Origin: CAZWAP01 sp964632005
GTDB lineage: Bacteria > Planctomycetota > Phycisphaerae > Sedimentisphaerales > Anaerobacaceae
Length of the DNA: 39,641 bases
Reading direction: 5' to 3'
Assembly: GCA_964632005.1 (NCBI GenBank)
Contig: CAZWAP010000020.1
Location: 1 to 39,641, forward strand
Positions 16,123 through 26,699 of the stretch are shown here, in pieces; the stretch's first letter is position 1, and every line of letters begins with the position of its first letter. The position numbers and the translations under genes are program-made. A model generated the notes under the pieces. The model saw only the letters and a program-made list of their open reading frames with translations. It was not told where the DNA came from and did not search any database.

Positions 16123-17640
16123 ATGAACACGCAGAATAGAAGGCAATTCCTGAGAAGCACGGCCCTCGCTGCCGCCTCAACGCTGATGCCTCGCTCGCTG
16201 TCGGGGGCGGCCCGCCCCGCGACCAGGCCGAATATCATCGTCATAATCTCGGACGAGCACAATGCATCCGTTACAGGCTGCTACGGCAACAATATCGTCC
16301 GCACGCCGAATCTGGACGCACTCAGCCGAGGCGGTGTGACGTTCGAGAGCTGCTACTGCAACTCGCCGCTGTGCGTACCGTCGCGTCTGTCGTTCACGTC
16401 GGGCAAGTATGCCTCGCGGGTCGGGGCATGGAGCAACAACTGCTGGCTTCCAAGTGAAAACTACCCGTCGCTGCCCAGGATAATGAACGCTGCCGGCTAT
16501 GAGTCGGTGCTGTGCGGCAAAATGCACTACGACAAGACCCGCCGATACGGCTTTCGGGAAATAGGCGGCAATCTGAACAACTACCACAAGACCGGCAAGG
16601 GCGGGCGCCGCCGGGCCGATGACCTCAAGCCAAAGCCGGGAATCTCGGGACGGTTCAAGAATTTCCATACCGGTGAGACCTCGGGCGTACTCAGCCACGA
16701 CAAAAAAGTAACTCAGGGCACCGTGGAGTTCCTCAGGACCCGCAGGGCCTCGGACAAGCCGTTCTTTCTGATTGTGGGTTATCTGGCCCCCCACTTTCCC
16801 TTGATCGTGCCCCGTAAATACTGGGAGCTTTACCAAGGCAAGGTGCCGATGCCGAAGATCCCTCAAGGCTACTTTGAATCCCAGCCGTTGAACTATAAGC
16901 ATCTTCGCATCGGTTTTAATATGGAGGACGTCCCGGCGGACATTGTGCGGAAGGGCCGGGAGCTTTACTACGGCCTGACGCAGTGGCTGGACGGACAAAT
17001 CGGCAAGGTCCTCGCTGCCCTGGCCGAGAGCGAAGTGGCAGACAATACCGTCGTGATCTACACGGCCGACCACGGCGAGAATATGGGTGAACACGGCCTA
17101 TGGTGGAAGAATTGTATGTACGAGCACGCCGCCCGTGTCCCGCTGCTTGTAAACTGGCCGGCACGCTGGAAGGGCGGGCAGCGACGCCTGCAGGCCTGTT
17201 CACTGGTGGACGTGGTGCAGACGGTGGCGGAGCTCGGCCAGGCCGACGTCCCGGATGATTGGAACGGGGATTCTATGGTCAGGTGGCTGGATGACGCCAA
17301 CAGCGATTGGAAAGATACCGCTGTCAGCGAGTACTATGCGCACAACATCGCTTCCGGCTACGCGATGATCCGGATGGGCAAATATAAGTACGTCTATCAC
17401 ACCGCCCCCGATGCCGATCACGCCCCTGAGCGGGAGCTATACGATCTCGAAAGCGATCCGGGCGAATTCGACAACCTTGCCTCTAAGGTGGCATACAGCC
17501 GGCGGGTTCAAAATATGCACGCCGCCCTTGTCCGGGAGCTTGGCGAGTCTCCGGATGAAACAGAGCAGCGTTGCAGGGCGGACTATGCCAGGGGATACTC
17601 CCGCCAGCAGGCTCGAAGCAGGAAAAGGGAAAAAGCTTAG
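16123..17640 (+). CDS. Tat-exported sulfatase (choline-sulfatase-like S1 family)
   Basis: The 505-residue protein has a twin-arginine signal NRRQFLRSTALAAAS, the metal-binding VIISDEHNASVTGCYG and the formylglycine site CVPSRLSFTSG (C84). It also has LCGKMHYDK and the C-terminal metal site YTADHGENMGEHGLWWKN. The ISDEHN and ADHGE signatures fit the choline-sulfatase/iduronate-sulfatase-like branch; the true substrate is unknown. GGAG lies about eight bases before the ATG. It starts 17 bases after the first sulfatase, so the two are surely co-transcribed and may act in sequence on one sulfated glycan. Confidence 0.92.
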   Translation: MNTQNRRQFLRSTALAAASTLMPRSLSGAARPATRPNIIVIISDEHNASVTGCYGNNIVRTPNLDALSRGGVTFESCYCNSPLCVPSRLSFTSGKYASRVGAWSNNCWLPSENYPSLPRIMNAAGYESVLCGKMHYDKTRRYGFREIGGNLNNYHKTGKGGRRRADDLKPKPGISGRFKNFHTGETSGVLSHDKKVTQGTVEFLRTRRASDKPFFLIVGYLAPHFPLIVPRKYWELYQGKVPMPKIPQGYFESQPLNYKHLRIGFNMEDVPADIVRKGRELYYGLTQWLDGQIGKVLAALAESEVADNTVVIYTADHGENMGEHGLWWKNCMYEHAARVPLLVNWPARWKGGQRRLQACSLVDVVQTVAELGQADVPDDWNGDSMVRWLDDANSDWKDTAVSEYYAHNIASGYAMIRMGKYKYVYHTAPDADHAPERELYDLESDPGEFDNLASKVAYSRRVQNMHAALVRELGESPDETEQRCRADYARGYSRQQARSRKREKA

Positions 17641-17781
17641 CACGAAAACTACCCGTACGCTCTCGTTCGCGCAGAAAGTATCTAAAAGCGGATCAGCTGC
17701 ATCGCCGTCAATGTACCCGCCGCATCAAGCCTGTCCCGTCCGGTAGCTCATCCGGCACCGTGGCGCAGAACACCATCAACC

Positions 17782-17811
17782 TTGACCGAAGAGGTCTAAT
17801 TGTGGTACAAT
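17782..17811 (+). promoter_or_regulatory. Promoter of the gene interrupted by the assembly gap
   Basis: TTGACC (17782-17787), an 18-base spacer and TACAAT (17806-17811), each 5/6, with an extended -10 TGG at 17803-17805. The predicted start is about 17818. A seven-codon frame (MRKRSIW) starts at 17820 and its TGA overlaps the ATG at 17843. Confidence 0.6.
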
Positions 17812-17842
17812 CCAGGCAAATGAGAAAACGGAGCATCTGGTG

Positions 17843-18272
17843 ATGGCCAAAGCCTCTCGCAAACAAAAACGCGACTCCGAGCGCGNNNNNNNNNNNNNNN
17901 NNNNNNNNNNNNNNNNNNNNNNNNNNNNNNNNNNNNNNNNNNNNNNNNNNNNNNNNNNNNNNNNNNNNNNNNNNNNNNNNNNNNNCCGGCTCGGCGCCCG
18001 AGGCACCAGCCCAATCGCTGGCCAGAGGCAGCACCATACCAAAATTCGACCTGAGCCGGCAGATACTCGCCGAAAAGCGCAAGATCGCAGCCGAGAGGAG
18101 AAAAGGCCCGGGCGGGACAAGCCGTACCTCTTCGGAAGCGCCCGAGCCTGTTAAGGCCGCTCGCGATGCAAACCTTCCGGACGCCGAAGTATCCGTGCCA
18201 GACAGGATCATCGCTGAGATCGTCAGCAGGGATATAGCTCGGATGTGCGATGTCGAAAATGAGCAGGCTTAG
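17843..18272 (+). CDS. Hypothetical basic protein interrupted by an assembly gap
   Basis: The N-terminus MAKASRKQKRDSER starts at ATG 17843, with GGAG nine bases upstream. The C-terminal part resumes after the gap and ends at TAG 18270-18272. It includes STIPKFDLSRQILAEKRKI and ends SRDIARMCDVENEQA. The two parts are in different frames if the gap is taken as exactly 100 bases, but the gap length is nominal, so one gene spanning it is the simplest reading. The protein is rich in Lys/Arg at the start and in Ala/Pro/Ser in the middle, suggesting a disordered linker with a short conserved helix near the end. The family is not recognised. Confidence 0.6.
17886..17985. other. Assembly gap (100 N)
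   Basis: Exactly 100 consecutive N, the usual placeholder for a scaffold gap of unknown length. It falls inside the small hypothetical gene. Confidence 0.99.
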
Positions 18273-18451
18273 TCCAACGGCGTCGCTCAGCCGGGAGCCG
18301 AGTCCTGTAAGTCCCCGTTGATCACGCAGCTACTAACCAACATCCTGCTTTGCGGCCGAGAGGTGGCAGCATCAACCTCAATCGTGCGTAAACCTTTTTT
18401 GACCCAATGACTCACGGCCTGTACTGTGAATCGAAATCGGCACCGCAGCAT

Positions 18452-19860
18452 TCAGAATTGCAGGTAGATAAAGGGTCTTGGGCTGGATGGGGCAAAGACG
18501 GCCAGATAGAGGATCATAAGAACGACCGTGCCGATGCGAACGGGGCGCAGCTCGAGGAACGTTCTCAAACGGGACTCGTAGGCAAACTGGTAGAGCCAGA
18601 CGGCAAGAATCATAATCAGACCGAGCAGGGGGCAGCGTGGGTCGGCGAAGCCGGCGGTAAATATGCCGGTGACAATGGTCCATGCGTCGTCAAGGGTCGC
18701 GGCGCGGAAGAAAATCCAGGCGAACGTGACAAAGACAAAGACAAACAATTGCTTGAGCAGCCTGGGGATTTTTCGGCGGTAGAAGGCCGATTTCTCGAGG
18801 TTGTAGGTTGCGCAGGCCGCGGCCGCGTGCAGAAGAGCCCAGACCAGGAAGGTCAAGGCTGTGCCCGAGAAAACGCCCGCGTGCCACAGGCCCGAGACCA
18901 GCATAACTGCGGTGATATTGCAATACGTTCTGGTCGTGCCCCGGCGGTTTCCGCCAAGCGGTATGTAGAGGTAATCTCTGAACCAGGATGACAGGCTGAT
19001 GTGCCATCGCCGCCAAAAATCGCTCAGGCCCGTGGCGAGGTAGGGGTTGTTGAAGTTGAGCATAACCCTCATACCCATCATCCTGGCCAGGCCGCGGGCC
19101 ATATCGCTGTAGCCGCTGAAGTCGAAATATATCTGCCAGGAGAACAGAAACGCAGCGAGCGCAAGGGCCGGTGACCCGAAGCGGTGGGGAGCATCGTAGA
19201 CGTTGTTGACGTAGAGGGCGAGGTAGTCGGCCAGGGCGAGCTTCTTGAACAAGCCGACGATAAAGAGAGAGGCGCCGTCGGCGACGTCGTTCATACTGAT
19301 TCTGGGCCTTTTCGCCAACTGCGGCAGGAACCTGGCGGCCCTTTCGATGGGACCTGCGAGCAACCGGGGAAAGAAGGCAACAAAGGCCGCGTACCTCAGG
19401 AAGCTCTTTTCCCTCGGAATACGACCGCGGTAGCAATCTATGGTATAAGTCATAGACTGGAAGATGTAGAACGACAGACCCACGGGCACAAACAGGTCAG
19501 GGGCGGGTAGGTGATACGGGATGCCAAGCAGAGACAGCAGCGAATTGACGGCCTCGCTGACAAAAGCGCCGTACTTGAACAGGGCAAGCAAGGTGATGCC
19601 GTTGAGCAGACTAAGCACGAGAAAGAATTTTCTTCGCCCGGTAAGTGACATCAGCAGGACGGCGAGGTAGTCGAAAAGGCTGACGTAGAAAATAAGAATC
19701 AGGTAGAGCACGGCGGTCGCCGCCGAAGGCTTGCCCCAGGCATAGAAGATGTACGAGGCCCCCAGGAGGCACGGCATCGCAAACCTTGTCGGCCGCAGCA
19801 GGACGTAGGCCACATAAGCGATCAGGAAGAAAACCGCAAACGACCAGGTGTGGAAGTACA

Positions 19861-19861
<1 letters not shown>
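18452..19861 (-). CDS. MBOAT family membrane O-acyltransferase (AlgI-like)
   Basis: The 469-residue protein has about ten hydrophobic membrane segments. It shows the family signatures FFPRLLAGPIERAARFLPQL, DFSGYSDMARGLARMMG and DFWRRWHISLSSWFRDYLYI, with the catalytic His in SGLWHAG. AlgI/DltB-type enzymes transfer acyl groups from the cytoplasm to exported polysaccharides or peptidoglycan. The usual periplasmic partner (AlgJ/AlgX or a DHHW/SGNH protein) is not adjacent. Instead the ATG overlaps the TAA of the upstream SUMF1-HDAC gene by one base, so the two are translationally coupled. An O-acetylation function for a surface glycan is likely; the substrate is unknown. Confidence 0.93.
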
Positions 19862-21684
<1,823 letters not shown>

Positions 21685-21859
21685 AGTGTATCCGGCCGGC
21701 CGGCGGCAGAGCTGAGCGAAAACAAAAGCGGCACAATCAGGGGCCGCAACAGCCGGGCACGAGAGTAGATTAGAGCGTGGCAGCATTGCCCAGGCATTTT
21801 CGTGCCTCCTGCAGGACAAGCACTCGATGAGCATATTGTGAGCCGAATTTGTGGAGAAG

Positions 21860-23035
21860 TCAATCGTTGCCTGGGACAGTCTGTCGGACGAGGGGATGGG
21901 AGAGGATTCTTTCGAGGGGTGATTTTTCCTGTCGGTTCTCAGAGGGTGGCGTTGGGATGGGAACCCAGTCGGGCTCTTTGTTGTGGTTGCCGTCGGTGGT
22001 AACCTTTACCCAGGTTCCGGTCATATCGGCTATGCAGATGTCCCAGCCCGGAGCGAGTCCGCCGACCTGCTGCCCGCCTTTTGTCGGGCCATAGCTAAAG
22101 GCGAGGTATTTCCCGTCGGGCGAAAAGTCAACGTGATAGACCTTTTTGGAGCGGAGGCAGCCGAGGATTTCTCGCACATTGAAGACGCGGGGCACGCCGG
22201 AGGAGAAGTCGATATCGGCGATACAAAGCTCCCAGTCGGTCTTGCCCCAGGCGATTCTCTTTCCGTCGGGGCTGAAGTCGGGCCTGCAGCCGACGACCCC
22301 CCAGCGTTTGAGGTCGAAGACTCGTGTTCCGTCGGCCTCGAGGGCGAGGACAGCATCGCTGTATTCCATCCCGCCGTGGACGACGCCGAGGAACCATCTG
22401 GAATCAGGGGACCAGCATATCGCATACATATGGTGGATCGTTTTGTTCGGATGTCTGTAGTGTCGGCCGGACTCAAGCTCGTAAATCATCAGCTCGGAGG
22501 TTGCATATTCCCTGGTGCTGTACCGTTCATACTCACCCCTGAGGTAGGCGATGTATCTGCCGTCGGGGCTCCAGCAGGGCTGTCGGGCGTTGCGGGCGAC
22601 CCTGACCAGGCTGGACCCATCGATGTTCATATAATAAACACTGCGTATTTTTCTTCTGCCGGTCCCCTGGTCAACGACAAAGCATATCCGGGTTGCGTCG
22701 GGGGAAACGTGGGGATACATTTCGTCGAGGTAGGGCGTCTTGGTGAGGTTTATTTTCTCGGAGCCGTCCGCGTTGGTTATGAAGAGCTCCCAGTTTTTTC
22801 GGCCAGCGGTAACCCGGTAGGTTTCATATACGATCTTGTAAGGGATGTTCCGAAGGTCGATCGCGGAACGCGGGGAGGGGGTTCTGGGTATCTGTGCGGG
22901 ATGCTCCGGTCGCGGCCGGCCGGCCGCCTGAACTGACACAGCCAGCAGCGGTGAGGCGAAATACACGGCCGCAAGTCGGAGCCAGATGCCCACCTTGTCG
23001 GCCCAGCCTTCAGATGTGTTGGGCTTGAATCTCAT
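21860..23035 (-). CDS. Exported TolB-like WD40/PD40 beta-propeller protein
   Basis: The 391-residue protein has an N-terminal signal peptide (hydrophobic LAAVYFASPLLAVSVQA). Repeated PD40 blades follow, visible as HVSPDATRICFV, WSPDGRYIAYL, WSPDSRWFLGVV, FSPDGKRIAWG and FSPDGKYLAFS. Such propellers usually act as binding scaffolds in the periplasm; no enzyme active site is evident. It is the first gene of a minus-strand run with the SUMF1-HDAC and MBOAT genes, separated from the next gene by 175 bases. A good promoter lies about 90 bases upstream. The ligand is unknown. Confidence 0.85.
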   Translation of the reverse strand: MRFKPNTSEGWADKVGIWLRLAAVYFASPLLAVSVQAAGRPRPEHPAQIPRTPSPRSAIDLRNIPYKIVYETYRVTAGRKNWELFITNADGSEKINLTKTPYLDEMYPHVSPDATRICFVVDQGTGRRKIRSVYYMNIDGSSLVRVARNARQPCWSPDGRYIAYLRGEYERYSTREYATSELMIYELESGRHYRHPNKTIHHMYAICWSPDSRWFLGVVHGGMEYSDAVLALEADGTRVFDLKRWGVVGCRPDFSPDGKRIAWGKTDWELCIADIDFSSGVPRVFNVREILGCLRSKKVYHVDFSPDGKYLAFSYGPTKGGQQVGGLAPGWDICIADMTGTWVKVTTDGNHNKEPDWVPIPTPPSENRQEKSPLERILSHPLVRQTVPGND

Positions 23036-23125
23036 TCGGTACTACCACACAAATTGCCGCGGCTCAAAAAGCCGGTTTTCCTCCGGTGAACTCCCAAGCA
23101 CCAGATCCTGAAGCAATTGGTAGTT

Positions 23126-23154
23126 ATGATACTGGTAGCGCTTTGTTTTGTCGA
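23126..23154 (-). promoter_or_regulatory. Promoter of the propeller/SUMF1-HDAC/MBOAT run
   Basis: Minus-strand TCGACA (23154-23149), 17 bases and TATCAT (23131-23126), each 5/6. The predicted start is about 23119, leaving a leader of about 85 bases. Confidence 0.5.
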
Positions 23155-23295
23155 TAGACATCTACGGCTGATTCAAGCGCGCTGCTGCACTGCTCGGCCC
23201 GGTCTTGGGCCTCCTTTTGCACACCTGCCCACAGGCTCAGGATCGGCTTGAGGGCGAGATGTTCCGACCTGCCCCCGCTGTTTCTTCGGCGATGC

Positions 23296-23324
23296 TTGAC
23301 GAAAACGGGCACTTGCGATAACAT
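23296..23324 (+). promoter_or_regulatory. Promoter of the S9 peptidase gene
   Basis: TTGACG (23296-23301), 17 bases and TAACAT (23319-23324) match consensus at 5/6 and 4/6. The predicted start is about 23331, 75 bases before the ATG. Confidence 0.45.
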
Positions 23325-23406
23325 ATCGGCTAAGATGCAGCGAATTGCTCTATTTTTGTGTAATCCTCTACCAATTTGAGTGAGAACCAATTTCGGGAGT
23401 AGTACG

Positions 23407-25455
23407 ATGATTCGCTCACTATCCTTCCACCTGTTTGTCGGGCTTTGCCTGAGTATCACAGCCACCCTGGCCGTCGGCGACCAGACCCACCCGTTTTCAG
23501 TCCACGATATGCTTGCTATGGAGCGGATATCCGACCCGCAGGTCTCCCCGGACGGGCGAAAGGTCGTATTCGTCGTACAGAAGACCGACCTCGAAGCCGA
23601 CAAGGGCCGTACCGACCTGTGGCTGGTCGGCACCAACGGCAAAGGTCTTCGACGCCTGACCACCGACAAGGCCGGTGACTCCAATCCCCGCTGGGCGCCG
23701 GACGGTAAGTCGGTCTATTTCATCTCCAGCCGGTCCGGTTCGTCGCAGGTCTGGCGGATCGCTGTTGACGGCGGCGAGGCCGAGCAGGTCACAGACCTGC
23801 CCCTCGACGTGGCCAATCTGCTCGTCTCGCCCGACGGCAAACACATCGCCTTTACGATGGAGGTTTTCCCAGGCACCGGGCCGGACGAAACAAAGAAAAA
23901 ACTCGACGACATCGAAAGCAGAAAGGCCAGCGGACGAATCTACGAGCGGATATTCGTGCGGCACTGGGATACCTGGAAGGACGGCAGGCGGTCGCACCTG
24001 TTCGTGGCGCCGGCCGGCGGCGGTGAGCCGGTCGATGTAATGCCCGATATGGATGCCGACACGCCCTCCAAGCCGTTCGGCGGCCCGGAAGAAATGACGT
24101 TCACGCCCGACGGTGCCGCGGTCGTATTCTCAGCCCGGAATGTCGGCCGGAGAGAACCCTGGTCAACAGACTTCAACCTGTATCTGGCCCCTATTGACGG
24201 CTCCAAACCACCGACCTCTCTGACCGCGCGAAACGAGGCCTGGGACACAAGCCCGGTCTTTTCGCCCGACGGCAAGACCCTGGCCTACCTTGCTATGGCC
24301 AGGCCCGGTTACGAGTCCGACCGCTTCCGGATCGTGCTTCAAGAATGGCCAGACGGGGCTCGAAGGGCACTGACGGAGCACTGGGACCGCAGCCCAATGT
24401 CCATTTGCTTCTCGGCCGACGGCAAGGAGATATACGCCACCGCCGAGAATATCGGCCAGAACTCGCTGTTCGCGATCGGCATAGAGACCGGCCGGGTCAG
24501 AACCCTCGTCGAGAAAGGTTCGGTCAGCTCGCCTGCCGTTGCAGGCCGGAAGATCATCTTCGGCTTGAACAACCTCGCCTCGCCCACCGAACTCTACTCG
24601 GTCGGCCCCGATGGCGGCAAGATCCGGAGGATAACCAACATCAACGCCGAAAAGCTCGCCGCCGTCCGTATGGGCGGATATGAGCAGTTTACCTTCAAGG
24701 GCTGGAACAACGAGACGGTCTATTGCTACGTGGTCAAGCCCGTCGATCTCGACCCTACCAGGAAGTACCCCGTTGCCTTCCTGATCCACGGCGGCCCCCA
24801 GGGCTCGTTCGGCAATTTGTTCCACTACCGCTGGAACCCCCAGGTTTACGCGGGGGCCGGCTACGCGGCCGTTATGGTCGATTTCCACGGCTCGACCGGA
24901 TACGGGCAGGCCTTCTGCGATTCCATCCGCGGCGACTGGGGCGGCAAGCCGCTCGAAGACCTCAAGAAGGGCCTGGCCGCCGCCCTCGAACGCTATCCCT
25001 GGATGGACGGAGAAAGGGTCGCAGCGCTGGGCGCATCGTTCGGCGGCTATATGATCAACTGGATCGCGGGCAACTGGCCCGACCGCTTCCGCTGCCTGGT
25101 AAACCACGACGGCAACCTGGATGAGCGCATGGCCTACTTTGACACCGAGGAACTCTGGTTCCCCGAATGGGACCACCTCGGCACGCCCTGGGACAATCCC
25201 GAAGGCTACGAGAAGCACAATCCCGTCAATTACGTCAAGAACTGGAAGACTCCGATGCTCGTCATCCACGGGGCCCTGGACTTCCGGGTTGCCGAGACCC
25301 AGGGCCTGGGGACGTTCAACGCGTTGCAACGGCTGGGTATCCCCAGCAAACTGCTCTACTTCCCAGACGAAAACCACTGGGTCCTCAAGCCCAACAACTC
25401 CATCCTCTGGCACGAAACGGTGCTCGGCTGGCTCGATCGGTGGCTAAAGAACTAA
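23407..25455 (+). CDS. Exported S9 family prolyl oligopeptidase-like serine peptidase
   Basis: The 682-residue protein starts with a signal peptide (FHLFVGLCLSITATLAVG). An N-terminal beta-propeller (about 35-420, repeated SPDG blades) gates a C-terminal alpha/beta-hydrolase domain. The catalytic Ser is S544 in GASFGGYM. Asp lies in HGALDFRV and His in DENHWVLKP. This is the dipeptidyl-peptidase/acylaminoacyl-peptidase layout, so it probably cleaves short peptides outside the cytoplasm. The ATG at 23407, with GGGAG nine bases upstream, is preferred to GTG 23380. Family assignment is firm; specificity is unknown. Confidence 0.93.
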   Translation: MIRSLSFHLFVGLCLSITATLAVGDQTHPFSVHDMLAMERISDPQVSPDGRKVVFVVQKTDLEADKGRTDLWLVGTNGKGLRRLTTDKAGDSNPRWAPDGKSVYFISSRSGSSQVWRIAVDGGEAEQVTDLPLDVANLLVSPDGKHIAFTMEVFPGTGPDETKKKLDDIESRKASGRIYERIFVRHWDTWKDGRRSHLFVAPAGGGEPVDVMPDMDADTPSKPFGGPEEMTFTPDGAAVVFSARNVGRREPWSTDFNLYLAPIDGSKPPTSLTARNEAWDTSPVFSPDGKTLAYLAMARPGYESDRFRIVLQEWPDGARRALTEHWDRSPMSICFSADGKEIYATAENIGQNSLFAIGIETGRVRTLVEKGSVSSPAVAGRKIIFGLNNLASPTELYSVGPDGGKIRRITNINAEKLAAVRMGGYEQFTFKGWNNETVYCYVVKPVDLDPTRKYPVAFLIHGGPQGSFGNLFHYRWNPQVYAGAGYAAVMVDFHGSTGYGQAFCDSIRGDWGGKPLEDLKKGLAAALERYPWMDGERVAALGASFGGYMINWIAGNWPDRFRCLVNHDGNLDERMAYFDTEELWFPEWDHLGTPWDNPEGYEKHNPVNYVKNWKTPMLVIHGALDFRVAETQGLGTFNALQRLGIPSKLLYFPDENHWVLKPNNSILWHETVLGWLDRWLKN

Positions 25456-25552
25456 ATTGCTCGTGCCGCCGGGTCACCCTGCCGTGCACCGGGACTGGAT
25501 TAGGAAGAACTCCCCGGCACCGCCAGGCGTATAATATTTGTGGACTGGTCAG

Positions 25553-25609
25553 GGCGGGCCGGGATATCTACTCAGACGCCTCCTCCTCATTCTCGGCCCG
25601 CCGGTTTTT
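25553..25609 (+). terminator. Probable terminator after the S9 peptidase gene
   Basis: GGCGGGCCG (25553-25561) pairs perfectly with CGGCCCGCC (25594-25602) and is followed after GG by five T (25605-25609). The loop is long (32 bases). A TATAAT at 25530-25535 lies just before it without a good -35, so a short independent RNA cannot be excluded. Confidence 0.45.
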
Positions 25610-25635
25610 CCTGCCTGCCGTTGTCGGCAACAGCC

Positions 25636-25663
25636 TTGATACCGCCCGGCCTGGGGGTATAAT
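25636..25663 (+). promoter_or_regulatory. Promoter of coaD
   Basis: TTGATA (25636-25641, 5/6), 16 bases and a perfect TATAAT (25658-25663). The predicted start is about 25670, giving a leader of about 50 bases. Confidence 0.6.
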
Positions 25664-25720
25664 GATACCCTGTCCTTCGGGGAATGGTCTATCGATTATG
25701 AAAAGAAAGGCAAAAAAATA

Positions 25721-26215
25721 ATGGCTGGGAAATCCGTCAGAGCCATATTCCCGGGCTCTTTCGACCCGATAACAAACGGACATCTGGACGTTATCAATCG
25801 CGCTATGAAGCTCTTTGACGAGCTGATCGTCGCGGTGGGCCGAAGCCCCGTGAAAAACCAGCTCTTTACGCCCGAAGAACGTGTCGAAATGATCAGCGAA
25901 CTCATAGCCGATATGCCGGGCGTCTCAGTGGAGAGCTTCGATGGCCTGACGGTGGAGTACGCGGCCAAAAAGAACGCCGACGTCATACTCCGCGGCTTGC
26001 GAAGCCTGACCGACGTCCAGTACGAGTTTCAGCTTGCGATGACAAACCGCGCCGTCGCAGGTATCGAGACCGTATTCGTTATGACCAGCGAACAGTACGG
26101 CTTCACCAGCTCGACGTTGATCCGGGAAGTGGCGTCTCTGGGCGGCGACCTCTCGAACCTGGTCCCCAAGAACGTCTATGAACGCCTTCAACGGCGTATG
26201 AGAAAAGAGCAATAA
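25721..26215 (+). CDS. coaD: Phosphopantetheine adenylyltransferase
   Basis: CoaD makes dephospho-CoA from 4'-phosphopantetheine and ATP, the fourth step of CoA synthesis. The 164-residue length is standard. It has the nucleotidyltransferase signature PGSFDPITNGHLDVI, then ILRGLRSLTDVQYEFQLAM, and the ATP-binding end YGFTSSTLIREVASLGGD. AAAGAAAGG lies near the start as a weak ribosome site. The next gene begins about 40 bases later on the same strand, so the two may be co-transcribed. Confidence 0.97.
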   Translation: MAGKSVRAIFPGSFDPITNGHLDVINRAMKLFDELIVAVGRSPVKNQLFTPEERVEMISELIADMPGVSVESFDGLTVEYAAKKNADVILRGLRSLTDVQYEFQLAMTNRAVAGIETVFVMTSEQYGFTSSTLIREVASLGGDLSNLVPKNVYERLQRRMRKEQ

Positions 26216-26257
26216 CCGGGCGGGGCAGGCTCAGCCGTGGTACTGGAGTTTTTTGCG

Positions 26258-26623
26258 TTGTTTACGGTCAGTGTAGAAATGAGTTTTCAGGCATCGCACC
26301 GGCTGCCGCGACCGGACGGCTCGACCGAGCCGAGTCATCAGCACACCTGGTCGGTGGCCGCCGAGGTCGCCGCGGAAAAGCTCGACGGTAGAGGCATCGT
26401 GATGGATTTCCACAGGCTCAAGGGTGAGCTTGCCGATATTATCGCAGCCTTCGAGAACAAACAATTGGATACAATCGGACCTTTTCGCGGGAACAACGCC
26501 TCGGCCGAGAACGTAGCAAGACACGTGTACGAAAAACTCCGCCCCAGACTCCCGGAAGGGGTCAGCCTCAAGAGCGTTACCGTCGAGGAGGAACGGGGCT
26601 GCAGGGCAAAGTTCAGCAGGTAA
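26258..26623 (+). CDS. 6-pyruvoyl-tetrahydropterin synthase/QueD family protein, PTPS-III-like
   Basis: This T-fold enzyme family acts on dihydroneopterin triphosphate in pterin, folate or queuosine synthesis. The 121-residue protein has zinc ligands in ASHRL and SHQHTW, then GIVMDFHRLKGEL, and the C-terminal EEERGC. The catalytic Cys of QueD/PTPS (CxxxHGH) is absent; the region reads TEPSHQH, an ExxHxH pattern reminiscent of PTPS-III, which makes the folate precursor 6-hydroxymethyl-dihydropterin. The start is uncertain. TTG 26258 with GGAG nine bases upstream gives the family-like MFTVSVEMSFQASHRL; GTG 26237 is the alternative. Confidence 0.8.
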   Translation: MFTVSVEMSFQASHRLPRPDGSTEPSHQHTWSVAAEVAAEKLDGRGIVMDFHRLKGELADIIAAFENKQLDTIGPFRGNNASAENVARHVYEKLRPRLPEGVSLKSVTVEEERGCRAKFSR

Positions 26624-26674
26624 AAAACGCTGTGTAGTTCGTTCGCAAATTTGACGATTGTTTAAGGTGGATTC

Positions 26675-26683
26675 TGGTATAAT
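26675..26683 (+). promoter_or_regulatory. Extended -10 promoter of mcsA
   Basis: TGG at 26675-26677 directly precedes a perfect TATAAT (26678-26683). No -35 lies at the normal spacing; TTGACG at 26651 is 21 bases away. The predicted start is about 26690, leaving only about 10 bases before the mcsA ATG, with no Shine-Dalgarno. Confidence 0.55.
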
Positions 26684-26699
26684 ATGTGGCAGTGTGACT

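Larger units (their letters stand above)
23036..23406. other. Divergent intergenic region with two promoters
   Basis: The 371 bases separate the divergent propeller and S9 peptidase genes. They hold one promoter in each direction (separate entries) and a small hairpin CGGCT/AGCCG in the propeller leader near 23070. No gene is supported here. Confidence 0.5.

Noticed and set aside
21792..21807. GGCACG-AAAA-TGC before the SUMF1-HDAC gene, resembling a sigma-54 element on the minus strand
   Set aside because: The distance between GG and GC is one base too short, a change that normally abolishes sigma-54 recognition. The stretch is better seen as the inverted repeat AGGCA/TGCCT.
24163..25413. 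416-codon minus-strand frame opposite the S9 peptidase
   Set aside because: It overlaps the catalytic domain of a clear S9 peptidase and has no recognisable sequence.
25530..25609. A small RNA gene between a TATAAT and a terminator downstream of the S9 peptidase
   Set aside because: No -35 or extended -10 supports the TATAAT; the terminator is sufficiently explained as the end of the S9 transcript.
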